DNA of 64,000 bases. Origin: a virus. The first letter of the stretch is position 1. Every line of letters starts with the position of its first letter. The DNA lies in IMG/VR virus record IMGVR_UViG_3300033233_000017, positions 38,727 to 102,726 of that record; one strand, given 5' to 3'. Shown here piece by piece: positions 50,850 through 58,612 of this stretch. The notes beneath the pieces were generated by a model. It was not told where the DNA came from. It saw only the letters and a program-made list of their open reading frames with translations, and searched no databases. Both the position numbers and the translations under genes were made by a program.

Positions 50850-53800
50850 CTATCTATCAGCCTCCGCATACAGGAAGGAGATGTGCAGGTTCTTCGCGAC
50901 CGCTTCCAGGGTCCGCGTCACAGCCAGAAGGTACATATTCACATCCGCCTTTGGGCGCGTTGTGAGCCCTGAGCAGACCTGAGAGCCATTGATCCAGAAG
51001 GTTGTCGTTCCCGCCGTATCGTTGTTGATGATCTCAAACTGCGTAGGGACCGCCGCAACCGCCACCCCGCTATCTGCTCCCGCTTGCGCAGCAGGCGCGG
51101 AAGTCTTCGCGGCGATGCACTGCCAGTTCGTATCGACTCCCGCTGTGTAGCGGAAACCCATGTAATCCTGTCCTGTTGGTAGATCGTAGGCGGTCTGAGC
51201 CGCGTTGGACCCGGTCGTGAACCCGATAAACGTGCGAGCCGTCCCTGTAAGCTCTACGGGGTTCGCAAGCGCTTGCCCTCTGAGATTTCGACCAGTTCGA
51301 TAGAGGGCCGCTGTCACCAGTACCGATGCAGAATCCGTAGTAGCTGCGCTTAGGATGTTCGCAGTTGGCCCGTTCGTGGCGTCTACAGCGACCGCCGATA
51401 CGGTCCCGGTAGCTGGGCTGCCTGTCCCGCTCCCAACCTGCGTCCAGGTAGTGCCAGACCCGAAGTACATAATATAGGACCATCGCGCGGTTAGCAGTCG
51501 CGGAATCCCGGAGCCAGAACCTCCGCTATCCGCCGTACACGTCACAGTTGAGTCCTCGCCGATGGTGCTAACATGCTGGCCCGCGCCGCAGGTCTTCGCC
51601 TGCACCTTCCCGCCGGCGCTCACGGTCGGATTAGGGAGGTCGGTGGAGGCAATCGCGCCACCTGGAGCGTAGTAGTCTGTCCCGGCTGATGCCGCAGCGG
51701 TCGTGTTCGCGGCGGTGCGTTTGACGATGCCATTCGCGCCGGGGTCAATCAGCCCCTCGATATCCGTCTTGGCAGTCGCGGTGACCTTTTTGAGAACTCC
51801 CGCTTCGTAGCAGAGCGCCGCATCGTAGCCCGTGTCGGGCGCAGCGGGACAGGTTCCCTGAATGAGTTGAAAATTCAAAGGGCCACCTAGCCCCGCTTCT
51901 ATGGAGGTGGCCTTGAGTTTGTGTGTCCCGAGGTCTACATCCGTCGTTGCTCCCGTGTACGGAACCCCTGTAGCTGCTGGCAGGTAACTGGCGGAGATCA
52001 GGCCGTCCGTTTCCAACGGCGCGTAACCCGAGGGCTGGCCTTTGTTGACCGTCGCCTCCGCGCCGATCTGCGAGGGGGTGAGCGCATCGGATTGCGCTGT
52101 GGCATGTGAGGCGGCGTGGGCGGTAGGAGTGCGAGGGTTGGTCATGCGCGAGTCATCACCAGCGGCGACCGTCCCCGCGATGGTGCCGACGTTGAGCAGT
52201 GCCGCGCCTCCGAGCCCCGTTACTTTGGAGTTCGCAATTGCCGTAAGCCAGGAAGGGTTACTATAACTTCCCCCACTACGCAAGATGGTGGCGTCCACAG
52301 GCTCCGCTCCAATCGCAGCCGGGGTGAGCGGATCACTCCCGCCCGTCGCGTGCTGTGGGGCGTGCAGGCCCACGGGAGCCGCAATCGTGTCCGATCCATC
52401 CGCGTTCTTGGTAATGGTGACGTTGGTGCCTGCGATCAGCGTCTTGGTCGATCCGCTGACGTATGTGCGCGTACATGGGTCCACCCAGTTGTCGGCGCTC
52501 ACGCTGCATTGCGCGACCGGGATGGTATCGAACGGATATCCGGTTACGGAACCGTCTGTGGCGATATTCTCCAGCGTCCCGGCGCTGGTCACCCCGCTGC
52601 CCAAGCCCGCCGTTAGCCCTCCTGTGAGCGTCAAGTAGAAGTACACCGTACCGGTTCCGGCAGGACTCGTGGCGGTGCCCACCTGGGTGCTCATGGTGGC
52701 TGTGTGTCCAAAGCGGTACGATCCGCTGGAGATCGAAAGCACGTCGGTGCCGGTGTTTACGGTGGCAGTGAAGTCGGTGCTTCCTCCGCCCGCTCCCGCT
52801 ACGGTGATATTGACCTGATCGTTTCCAGCGTCATCGACAATGGTGCCTGCCGAAAAGTTCAGACGCTTGCGGGTTCCGATGAGCGTTCCGGCGAGCGCGA
52901 TTTCAACTTTCTGCGTGGTGGTGTTGGCCGCAACCGTCAGCGTTCTATTCGCGCTGAGATCGCCACCCCCTGTCAATCCGGTTCCGGCGATGATCTGGCG
53001 CGTCGTGCCCACTTTCCCGTTGAACAGGCTCCAGTCCGTGGAACTGAGTGCGCCGCGCGTCGTCGCGCTGGCGTTAGGCAGGTTGAAGGTGTGCGTGTTC
53101 ACCGAGGAGACGATGTTGAAATCCGCGCCCGTGGTTCCGGTAGCGAAACCTTGCGTCGGGCCGGTCTGCCCTCCTAATGTCGAGATACCGCCGCTCGCTC
53201 CCGTGAAGTCAATATTGATGCGGTCATTCGTAGGATCGTCGGACACCGACGCGCCCGCGCCGAAGTTCACCTGAGAACGCGTGCCCATGAGTGTTCCGTT
53301 CAGCAGCACGTTGACTTTCTGGCGCGTCGTGTTCGTCACCACACTCAAAGTTCGGTCCAGGCTGAGATCGCCTCCGCCTGTGAGTGTAGAATCGGTGAAG
53401 ATCGACCGCGTGGCCGGGACTTTGCTGTTGAACGTTGTCCAGTCCGTGGAAGTCAGCAGACCGCGCGCATCTGCCGCCGCACTCGGGAAATTAAACGTAT
53501 GCAGTGCTCCGGAAGACACGATACTGGGAGCCTGTCCTGTGGTGCCAAGGGAAAACGTCTGCGTAGCCGTCGTCAGTCCGTTGATACTGGAGACTCCTCC
53601 ACCGACCGTTCCGGAGCCGCTGAGACTTCCGACGTAGAAGTCCTTGGTCGCGGAATAATTGATGACCGGAACGCCCGTGACGGTGAACTTCACGTAGGCG
53701 TGGTAACCGAACCCGGAGCCAACGCATGAGGCCGAATTGTTATCGACGTAGGCGGTGCTTCCGAAATCCGTCCAAGGTCCGGCGCTCGATTCCGACCAGG

Positions 53801-54011
53801 ACATCTGAGCGGTCCAGGAGCCTGTACCCACGGCGCAGAACGAGTGATAGTTGTTCTGCCGGAGAAGCGCACTGCGGTTGTCGATCAGCGTCGTTCCCAC
53901 GTTGTACAGGCGCGTGACGCGCAACGGCTGTGGCACGGTTTGACCGTTCGCGGTGGTGGTTAAGAGCAGGCCCACGATCAGGGCGCAGATCCACGAGAGG
54001 ATACGCTGCAT
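50850..54011 (-). CDS. Tail-fibre-like protein with signal peptide and repeats, 1053 aa
   Basis: I start at ATG 54011, since GGAGG lies 9 bases upstream; a TTG at 54017 is too close to it. The N-terminus is signal-peptide-like (ILSWICALIVGLLLTTTANG). Two related repeats are seen near residues 139-270 and 276-400: SSINGLTTATQTFSLGTTG with LLTSTDWTTFNSKV and LTGGGDLSLDRTLSV, and their second versions STLGGQTGPTQGFATGTTG and LSSTDWSLFNGKV. These T-S-T-D-W and LTGGGDLS turns are typical of trimeric phage fibres. The C-terminal 190 residues form a separate lectin-like head. Receptor binding is likely. Confidence 0.75.
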   Translation of the reverse strand: MQRILSWICALIVGLLLTTTANGQTVPQPLRVTRLYNVGTTLIDNRSALLRQNNYHSFCAVGTGSWTAQMSWSESSAGPWTDFGSTAYVDNNSASCVGSGFGYHAYVKFTVTGVPVINYSATKDFYVGSLSGSGTVGGGVSSINGLTTATQTFSLGTTGQAPSIVSSGALHTFNFPSAAADARGLLTSTDWTTFNSKVPATRSIFTDSTLTGGGDLSLDRTLSVVTNTTRQKVNVLLNGTLMGTRSQVNFGAGASVSDDPTNDRINIDFTGASGGISTLGGQTGPTQGFATGTTGADFNIVSSVNTHTFNLPNASATTRGALSSTDWSLFNGKVGTTRQIIAGTGLTGGGDLSANRTLTVAANTTTQKVEIALAGTLIGTRKRLNFSAGTIVDDAGNDQVNITVAGAGGGSTDFTATVNTGTDVLSISSGSYRFGHTATMSTQVGTATSPAGTGTVYFYLTLTGGLTAGLGSGVTSAGTLENIATDGSVTGYPFDTIPVAQCSVSADNWVDPCTRTYVSGSTKTLIAGTNVTITKNADGSDTIAAPVGLHAPQHATGGSDPLTPAAIGAEPVDATILRSGGSYSNPSWLTAIANSKVTGLGGAALLNVGTIAGTVAAGDDSRMTNPRTPTAHAASHATAQSDALTPSQIGAEATVNKGQPSGYAPLETDGLISASYLPAATGVPYTGATTDVDLGTHKLKATSIEAGLGGPLNFQLIQGTCPAAPDTGYDAALCYEAGVLKKVTATAKTDIEGLIDPGANGIVKRTAANTTAAASAGTDYYAPGGAIASTDLPNPTVSAGGKVQAKTCGAGQHVSTIGEDSTVTCTADSGGSGSGIPRLLTARWSYIMYFGSGTTWTQVGSGTGSPATGTVSAVAVDATNGPTANILSAATTDSASVLVTAALYRTGRNLRGQALANPVELTGTARTFIGFTTGSNAAQTAYDLPTGQDYMGFRYTAGVDTNWQCIAAKTSAPAAQAGADSGVAVAAVPTQFEIINNDTAGTTTFWINGSQVCSGLTTRPKADVNMYLLAVTRTLEAVAKNLHISFLYAEADR
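52461..52474. repeat. Dispersed palindrome copy (GTATGTGCGCGTAC)
   Basis: Exact consensus match inside the fibre gene, read as TRTYV. Confidence 0.8.
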
Positions 54012-54023
54012 CGACAAAGACCT

Positions 54024-54044
54024 CCAGGACGTCCCGCGTCCTGG
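54024..54044 (-). promoter_or_regulatory. 5' leader stem-loop next to the Shine-Dalgarno of the fibre gene
   Basis: CCAGGACG-CGGGA-CGTCCTGG is an 8-bp stem with a 5-base loop. It starts about 5 bases after the -10 of the promoter at 54077-54049 and is directly followed by AGG of the ribosome-binding site. It may protect the mRNA 5' end or tune translation. Confidence 0.55.
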
Positions 54045-54048
54045 TTCA

Positions 54049-54077
54049 ATTTTAAGGTCTTATCCCAATGCTTACAA
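54049..54077 (-). promoter_or_regulatory. Sigma70-like promoter for the fibre gene
   Basis: TTGTAA (54077-54072) and TAAAAT (54054-54049), 17 bases apart, in a 122-base AT-rich gap. A palindrome copy lies 35 bases upstream. Confidence 0.75.
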
Positions 54078-54111
54078 TGATTTATGTGATTAACTTAATG
54101 TAATACTTTAA

Positions 54112-54125
54112 GTTTGCGCGCATAC
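54112..54125. repeat. Dispersed palindrome copy, one mismatch (GTTTGCGCGCATAC)
   Basis: Intergenic, 8 bases after the stop of the glycine-repeat fibre gene and upstream of the promoter at 54077. Confidence 0.6.
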
Positions 54126-54133
54126 GAATCGGA

Positions 54134-55132
54134 TCACGTATTCCATGTATTCCAAACCCATCGCTTCCAATTATGTTTCGCGGAGGGAGGGTTCGCGCCT
54201 GCCGCACCGCCGCTCTGAGCGCCGCCCGATCCCAAGTAGGAGTAGGTTGCCACTTGCCCCACGAAACTCGTGATCGCCGCACCTCCGTTTTGCGCTCCAC
54301 CGCTGGCGTAAACTGCGTGCGTGACGTTGCGAGTAGCGGAGCCTCCGCTTTGCGCTCCGCCCGATCCGGACACCGTTTTGGTCGCCGCGAGAGGAGCGCT
54401 CCCGCCTGCCTGGGCTCCGCCCGTGCCGGCGTACGTAAAGATCTGGGAGTTGGTGACCAATTGCGTCGTTGCGCTCCCGCCCGCCTGGGCTCCGCCCGAC
54501 GCGATGCAGGCGAATAAATGCAGCACCATCGCCGCTGCCGCGCCCGCTGCAACCGCGCCTCCGGAGCCGGAGTAGGTATAGGTGTTGAGAGCGGGGCTGT
54601 ACGTGATGACAATTGAGACTTCATCATCGTAGATGCTAACCGCATTCGAGGTGCTGCTGCTACTCGTTGCCAGAGCGTTGGCAAGGCGCAACTTGACCGA
54701 TGTATTGCTGGCCTGCATTGCGGAGGGGACCGACTGGTCCGCAAGCGCGGACACATCAACCCACCCGCTGTCGGTTGCGGTAACGGTGCGGCCTGCCCAC
54801 AGGGAGGCTTGCTGCGTTCCTCCAGAATCTCGCAGCGTATAGGGTCCGATACTGGAAGAGGCTCCGCCAGTGTACTCCATGCAGCGGGTAGAGGCCGCGT
54901 TGACTCGGATCGCGGTTACGGTTGCTCCCGCTGGGACCCCAAGCGCTTCCCAGGTTCCGGTCCACTCCCAATAATTGGAGTTGCTCTTGGTTTTTCCGAG
55001 AATGCGCGACTTCAGGGAGCCGAGCGGATTCCCGGCAGCCCCATTCCAAGCCAGGGTAGACGCTGCTCCAGCGGAACCGCTGAAACTCTCGGCCCCCGCC
55101 AGGAACGAGAATGTCTTGGTGATAGTAGCCAC
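54134..55132 (-). CDS. Structural protein with Gly-Gly-Ala-Gln repeats, 332 aa
   Basis: The first 185 residues are a beta-sandwich-like head (STLAWNGAAGNPLGSLKSRI, VSIYDDEVSIVITYSP). Residues about 187-314 contain six glycine-rich repeats of the form SGGAQAGGSA, and a basic, Trp-rich end follows (KHNWKRWVWNTWNT). It follows a short tail-protein gene. It is probably a fibre or tail accessory protein; the repeats could form a polyglycine-type bundle. Confidence 0.6.
   Translation of the reverse strand: MATITKTFSFLAGAESFSGSAGAASTLAWNGAAGNPLGSLKSRILGKTKSNSNYWEWTGTWEALGVPAGATVTAIRVNAASTRCMEYTGGASSSIGPYTLRDSGGTQQASLWAGRTVTATDSGWVDVSALADQSVPSAMQASNTSVKLRLANALATSSSSTSNAVSIYDDEVSIVITYSPALNTYTYSGSGGAVAAGAAAAMVLHLFACIASGGAQAGGSATTQLVTNSQIFTYAGTGGAQAGGSAPLAATKTVSGSGGAQSGGSATRNVTHAVYASGGAQNGGAAITSFVGQVATYSYLGSGGAQSGGAAGANPPSAKHNWKRWVWNTWNT
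54191..54574 (-). repeat. Six degenerate SGGAQxGGSA-coding repeats
   Basis: GC-rich units coding for S/T-GGAQ-A/S/N-GG-S/A-A recur six times with spacers of varied length. Protein-level repetition; not evenly spaced and not a CRISPR. Confidence 0.85.
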
Positions 55133-55136
55133 TGCC

Positions 55137-55526
55137 TCAACTTTGCGTGAACTGCGGCGTCACTTTGATCTGATCTCCATTCTGCTGCACGTTGTATGGG
55201 CCGTTGCTGAACCGTTCTGCGAACATCAACTTGCCGTCCGTGTCGCGAGTCACGTAATAACCGTACACGTTCCCGAGCGCCCCGGTGAACCCAAACGTTT
55301 GCTGTGCATAGGCCGCAGAGGTTGGCGTTCCTGGAGTGATGGTCCATGACCCTCCCGTCAGAGTCTTGGTCGCGTACCCATTCCCGGTCGCTTCCGTGAG
55401 ATTCGCCTCGGTGCTTGCCTTGACGGGTGTGTAATCGTTTGTGAAGAGTCGCAAGGTCATGGAGCCCGCAAAGAACCCCGTGAGTATCTGGACTTCGCCC
55501 TGGTTACATAATACGAGGGACATCAC
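55137..55526 (-). CDS. Small phage tail/fibre protein, 129 aa
   Basis: The product has the pattern of a common phage structural family: MTLRLFTNDYTPVKASTEAN, then TEATGNGYATKTLTGGSWTI, then FGFTGALGNVYGYYVTRD. It is a single beta-sandwich-like domain with no signal peptide. It sits 4 bases upstream of the glycine-repeat gene and 6 bases after the signal-peptide gene at 55533. Likely part of the tail-fibre complex; the start (MMSLVL) could also be the second Met. Confidence 0.65.
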   Translation of the reverse strand: MMSLVLCNQGEVQILTGFFAGSMTLRLFTNDYTPVKASTEANLTEATGNGYATKTLTGGSWTITPGTPTSAAYAQQTFGFTGALGNVYGYYVTRDTDGKLMFAERFSNGPYNVQQNGDQIKVTPQFTQS

Positions 55527-55532
55527 TTACTC

Positions 55533-56033
55533 CTATGGCAGAGTTGAAGTTTGGAGATAAACATTCACTGACCCTGCGGTTAAGGCGGAGGCGTTTGCCC
55601 CGGTCGTCTTAATCTCGACAACCAGAGCTATCGTCGCGTCCGTGCGTGCGGCGCGGTTTAGGCCACCGTTAAGGTACGGTAGCGCGGTGATGGCTTGATG
55701 CACATCATAATCGGTTGCTACGGAAGTAGAGGCTCCCGAAGTGCCAACGCTCGCGGTCACTGCGTTGATCGCCGTCCCCGCAAAGGGGACGGTATGTTCG
55801 ACGACGACGCCGTGCATCACCGTCTTAGCCGGAAGCGTCACGAGAGCCACTTGCTGAGTAGTGGCGTTCGCCTTCGCATCCCCGGAGACCCCGTTCACGG
55901 TCCAATTACTACCGCTCATCGAGATCGTGTACTTCGCCCACGTCGCTACAGACGGACCTCCATAGACGCCAAATCCTGTCTGCCCCTGGCAAGAGAGAGA
56001 ACACGCGAGGAAGACCAGGAGGATCTTTCGCAT
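55533..56033 (-). CDS. Secreted small beta protein, 166 aa
   Basis: ATG 56033 begins a signal peptide (MRKILLVFLACSLSCQGQTG); the in-frame extension to 56108 would bury it. The mature part (VYGGPSVATWAKYTISMSGS onward) is a beta-sandwich-like domain with T/V/A-rich strands (TAINAVTASVGTSGASTSVA). The cleavage region is like that of the pectate-lyase-fold protein (SCHAQSGVGMFGPIS), so the two starts may be related. The ribosome-binding site is weak. Function unknown; exported fibre or adhesin component possible. Confidence 0.6.
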   Translation of the reverse strand: MRKILLVFLACSLSCQGQTGFGVYGGPSVATWAKYTISMSGSNWTVNGVSGDAKANATTQQVALVTLPAKTVMHGVVVEHTVPFAGTAINAVTASVGTSGASTSVATDYDVHQAITALPYLNGGLNRAARTDATIALVVEIKTTGANASALTAGSVNVYLQTSTLP

Positions 56034-56043
56034 GGAGGTCACT

Positions 56044-56415
56044 CTATCCCCTGGCCGCGATAAATCCAGTGACAGCCGCGCCATCCGAAGCCACCCAGGA
56101 GACGCCATTTGGACAGAACCTTCCGCCCTCTTCCCGAGGGAAGACGCGCAGATGATCGGAATTGGCGGCGATGCTCACGGTCGGAACCACTTCGCGAGAG
56201 GGGCTCTGCTTGTCGGTAATCGTCACAGTGACCGTCGCGGCGGATTTGTTGGATAGGTGGATCAGCGTCAGGAACACATCGTTGGTGAATACATCTTCGG
56301 CAGATGCCGGAACCAACTTCGGGTTGATATAGAGCGGCGCTCCGAACTCTGCGGAGCCGTTTTTTACGGTAACAGCCACGAGATCCTCCGAGGCGCAGAT
56401 GCGCCCTTCCTGCAC
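56044..56415 (-). CDS. Hypothetical protein, 123 aa
   Basis: The start is a GTG at 56415, without a convincing ribosome-binding site. The protein is beta-rich (AVTVKNGSAEFGAPLYINPK, TVTVTITDKQSPSREVV) and resembles immunoglobulin-like or jelly-roll small domains. It is the first gene after the terminator at 56543-56510, so its transcript must read through that hairpin or start near the palindrome copy at 56490. No function assigned. Confidence 0.55.
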   Translation of the reverse strand: MQEGRICASEDLVAVTVKNGSAEFGAPLYINPKLVPASAEDVFTNDVFLTLIHLSNKSAATVTVTITDKQSPSREVVPTVSIAANSDHLRVFPREEGGRFCPNGVSWVASDGAAVTGFIAARG

Positions 56416-56489
56416 TTATTCTACGCCGAAAGACCCTGTTTCCAATCCGAAATAGGCGAATAGTTGAAGTGATAGTTCAGGAGCGCGAC

Positions 56490-56503
56490 ATATGCGCGCG
56501 TAC
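56490..56503. repeat. Dispersed palindrome copy (ATATGCGCGCGTAC)
   Basis: Intergenic, directly after the terminator hairpin and 75 bases before GTG 56415. Confidence 0.7.
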
Positions 56504-56509
56504 ATGATA

Positions 56510-56543
56510 AACCCCGTAGCAGGCTGCATCCCGCTACGGGGTT
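56510..56543 (-). terminator. Intrinsic terminator
   Basis: A perfect 11-bp stem AACCCCGTAGC/GCTACGGGGTT with a 12-base loop, followed by TTTATC on the minus strand. It sits only about 30 bases downstream of the promoter at 56602-56574, so the promoter feeds straight into it. The rest of the 255-base gap holds no gene. Confidence 0.8.
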
Positions 56544-56573
56544 GTCGCGGCGTATACCTACCAGCTCCGCAAG

Positions 56574-56602
56574 AGTATACCACTTGAAATTAGCTACGTC
56601 AA
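56574..56602 (-). promoter_or_regulatory. Sigma70-like promoter immediately before a terminator
   Basis: TTGACG (56602-56597) and TATACT (56579-56574), 17 bases apart. The expected start is near 56567, giving a leader of about 24 bases before the 11-bp hairpin. Confidence 0.75.
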
Positions 56603-56670
56603 CTTCTTCTGGCTATTTAGGTGAATTCAAACTTGCCGCGAAGACGCAGTGCTTGTGGTTCTCCATCCCA

Positions 56671-57408
56671 CTACTCCTTCGCATACCTTCCCCACTGCCC
56701 CCGATCCGTGATAATCTTGACGCTCGGGTCGATCAGGCTCGCCTCCACCGTCTCATCGTGCGGCAGGTAGTCCATGCTGGCTCCGGCCTCTTCCATGCTC
56801 ATGCCCGGTTGCGCTCTTGGCTCGACCGTGCGCCGCTGCGCCGTGTACATGGCGTCAGCCTGCGTCATGATGTCGCGCAGTGCGCCCTGAACGTCGATCC
56901 CGGACGAGCGCACGGAGAAGGTCATCGTCGGCCCGTCTTCCTGACCTTCGGCGCGGTAGCACAACCGCACGAAGCCCATCTCTGGCGGAGAGGACACCAG
57001 CGATCTAAGCAAGATTACAGAGGTTCCACCCATCGCAGTCGGCTTCACCTCTAGGCTCAGTGGCAGGTGTTTGCTCAGAATGGCGACGATATCCGACATC
57101 TCCATCTGTGGCACGTCCTCTTCGACGGCGGACCGGAGCCCAAGCACATGGCTCGGAGGCGCTGGCGCGGCATGGATGATCTTTGATTCGGTCGCAGGCT
57201 TTCTGAGGACATCCAGCGTTCCGGAGCGCAGGCTGTTCACAAGGAGCGGTTGTGCGTTCTGCGGCGTTCCCAGATCCCCGGCGATCTCCTTGGCGACGGC
57301 TACCCGGTCCCGGATAAGCGACAGCAGTTCTTCCGGACTCCGACCAGCGTTGCGCGTCAGTACGCCCAAAATGACGTTCTGGTACTGTTCGATCTCGTTC
57401 ATGTCCAT
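56671..57408 (-). CDS. Hypothetical protein, 245 aa
   Basis: ATG 57408 overlaps the stop of the preceding gene as TGATG. A longer frame to 57903 is rejected, since its upstream part overlaps the coiled-coil gene in another frame. The protein has a helical start (NEIEQYQNVILGVLTRNAGR, SPEELLSLIRDRVAVAKEIA), a beta-rich middle (LSLEVKPTAMGGTSVILLRS) and an acidic end. I do not recognise a family. It ends 69 bases before the promoter/terminator region. Confidence 0.6.
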   Translation of the reverse strand: MDMNEIEQYQNVILGVLTRNAGRSPEELLSLIRDRVAVAKEIAGDLGTPQNAQPLLVNSLRSGTLDVLRKPATESKIIHAAPAPPSHVLGLRSAVEEDVPQMEMSDIVAILSKHLPLSLEVKPTAMGGTSVILLRSLVSSPPEMGFVRLCYRAEGQEDGPTMTFSVRSSGIDVQGALRDIMTQADAMYTAQRRTVEPRAQPGMSMEEAGASMDYLPHDETVEASLIDPSVKIITDRGQWGRYAKE

Positions 57409-57881
57409 CACCCCAATGTCAGATCGTTCATTCCGCTCGATCCCTGGATCAGCGTCTCGGCCTCTTCCTGCGCCGCCGCTTCCGCCTCGTCTTTCCCCAT
57501 CCCTTGCAGCATCTTTTTCGTGGTCTCGAAGATGATCGAACGATCCGTGTCCGACTGGTCGATCAGCGCATCCGAGGTCCGCTCCTTCTGCCCGCTGAAG
57601 AGGTCCTGGTGCAGTTTCTCCACGTCCAGGGAGAAGGCACTGATCGCTTCTCGCTGCCCTTCCCAGGCGCTCGCCATCGCCTTCAACGCCTCGGGGAGCT
57701 TGCTTATCTGCGCGGTCGCGGCGCTGAATGCCTGCACCTGCGCGGTAAGCGCATCCAGCTTTCCCAGAAGTTCCTTCTGGTTCTGCCGCTTCAACCAAAG
57801 CAACCAGCCTGCGCCAAAAAGAAGGACGAAGAAGACGAAACAGCACACCACCGCCAGTACCACCGCCGTAACCATACTCAT
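57408..57881 (-). CDS. Single-span membrane protein with coiled coil, 157 aa
   Basis: ATG 57881 follows AGGAGGG at 7 bases. Residues 5-28 form one strong transmembrane segment (VVLAVVCCFVFFVLLFGAGW) with a basic inner boundary (LKRQNQK), and the remainder is charged and helical (LLGKLDALTAQVQAFSAA) with acidic C-terminal helices. The topology suggests a membrane-anchored coiled-coil protein, perhaps a spanin-like, superinfection-exclusion or assembly factor. It is the first gene of the block below the divergent ribbon-helix-helix-like gene. Confidence 0.65.
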   Translation of the reverse strand: MSMVTAVVLAVVCCFVFFVLLFGAGWLLWLKRQNQKELLGKLDALTAQVQAFSAATAQISKLPEALKAMASAWEGQREAISAFSLDVEKLHQDLFSGQKERTSDALIDQSDTDRSIIFETTKKMLQGMGKDEAEAAAQEEAETLIQGSSGMNDLTLG

Positions 57882-57894
57882 GACCGAACCCTCC

Positions 57895-57902
57895 TGTATA
57901 CA
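57895..57902. promoter_or_regulatory. Candidate operator (TGTATACA) in a divergent intergenic region
   Basis: An 8-bp perfect palindrome in the 40-base gap between the minus-strand membrane gene and the plus-strand ribbon-helix-helix-like gene. AT-rich stretches on both sides could hold -10 elements, but I do not see a clean -35. Confidence 0.35.
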
Positions 57903-57921
57903 TTTATGCTAACCTAAGCCT

Positions 57922-58101
57922 ATGGGAACATCCACCCGCCGCAAAGTCGGGCAACCGAAACTACCGGACCATTTGAGAAGGCAACTGCTTCTCTGCCGCG
58001 TTCTTCCAAGCACGCGACAATATCTGGAGAAGATGAAACAGGAGACCGGGATGGCGAATCTGGGTCGCGTGCTCGATCTCCTGATCTCCGGACAGAGTTA
58101 G
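57922..58101 (+). CDS. Ribbon-helix-helix-like regulator, 59 aa
   Basis: A 59-residue frame on the strand opposite its neighbours. It has a basic start (RRKVGQPKLPDHLRRQLLLC) and a C-terminal helix pair ending GRVLDLLISGQ, the layout of small MetJ/Arc-type repressors in phages (a beta strand with a turn, then two helices). It is divergent to the membrane gene at 57881 and its stop overlaps the stop of the 166-residue gene by four bases. No clear ribosome-binding site precedes ATG 57922, so initiation may be leaderless. A local repressor of the late block is inferred. Confidence 0.55.
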   Translation: MGTSTRRKVGQPKLPDHLRRQLLLCRVLPSTRQYLEKMKQETGMANLGRVLDLLISGQS

Positions 58102-58598
58102 ATCCCAACCGTCTTCGCCAGCGCCTCGATGATCGCTGCGTGCCGATTCGTGAACACGGCGGGCTGCGTCGGTTCGAGCATTTTGGCTACGTTGTTGTCG
58201 CGCACGTAGGGTCCATTATCCCCCGGCCTCTGCTTGGAAATGATCTCTTCCCACGGTTGCCGCGCCCGAATCGGCGTCGGGACTTCGGGCTTGCCTAAAC
58301 TCCCTACTCCAATCTCGTTGGCATACCCCATTGGAATGTTGTACGTCCGCGCCTCTTCCAGCCGGATCGTGAGCCGTTTTACCACGGCGTTTGGTCCAAC
58401 CACTGCGACTGCCTCGGGATAGACCATGTAGTCGTCTTCGGAGGTGGCCGACTCGTCGGCCCAGTACTTTGGTGCCCGCGTCGGGTCGAACGCCGGAGCG
58501 TCCTTACCGAAGGTCCGCTTGTACTCGTCGCGGCTGAATCTGTGAAACAGCCCGAGGATGAATACCGTTGCACACCCCGGAGGGTCCATTGCTGCCAT
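58098..58598 (-). CDS. Hypothetical protein, 166 aa
   Basis: ATG 58598 follows AAGGAGA; the longer frame to 58652 lacks support. The product has a short hydrophobic N-terminus (GCATVFILGLFHRF), a charged middle (RDEYKRTFGKDAPAFDPTRA) and a C-terminal helix (RHAAIIEALAKTVGI). No known motif. It converges with the ribbon-helix-helix-like gene over four bases. Likely an early or regulatory protein; no membrane span is certain. Confidence 0.55.
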   Translation of the reverse strand: MAAMDPPGCATVFILGLFHRFSRDEYKRTFGKDAPAFDPTRAPKYWADESATSEDDYMVYPEAVAVVGPNAVVKRLTIRLEEARTYNIPMGYANEIGVGSLGKPEVPTPIRARQPWEEIISKQRPGDNGPYVRDNNVAKMLEPTQPAVFTNRHAAIIEALAKTVGI

Positions 58599-58612
58599 GA
58601 TGTTAGTCTCCT

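Noticed and set aside
54191-54574. Possible CRISPR-like repeat array
   Set aside because: The repeats encode SGGAQxGGSA in frame, with unequal spacing and no unique spacers; protein-level repeats only.
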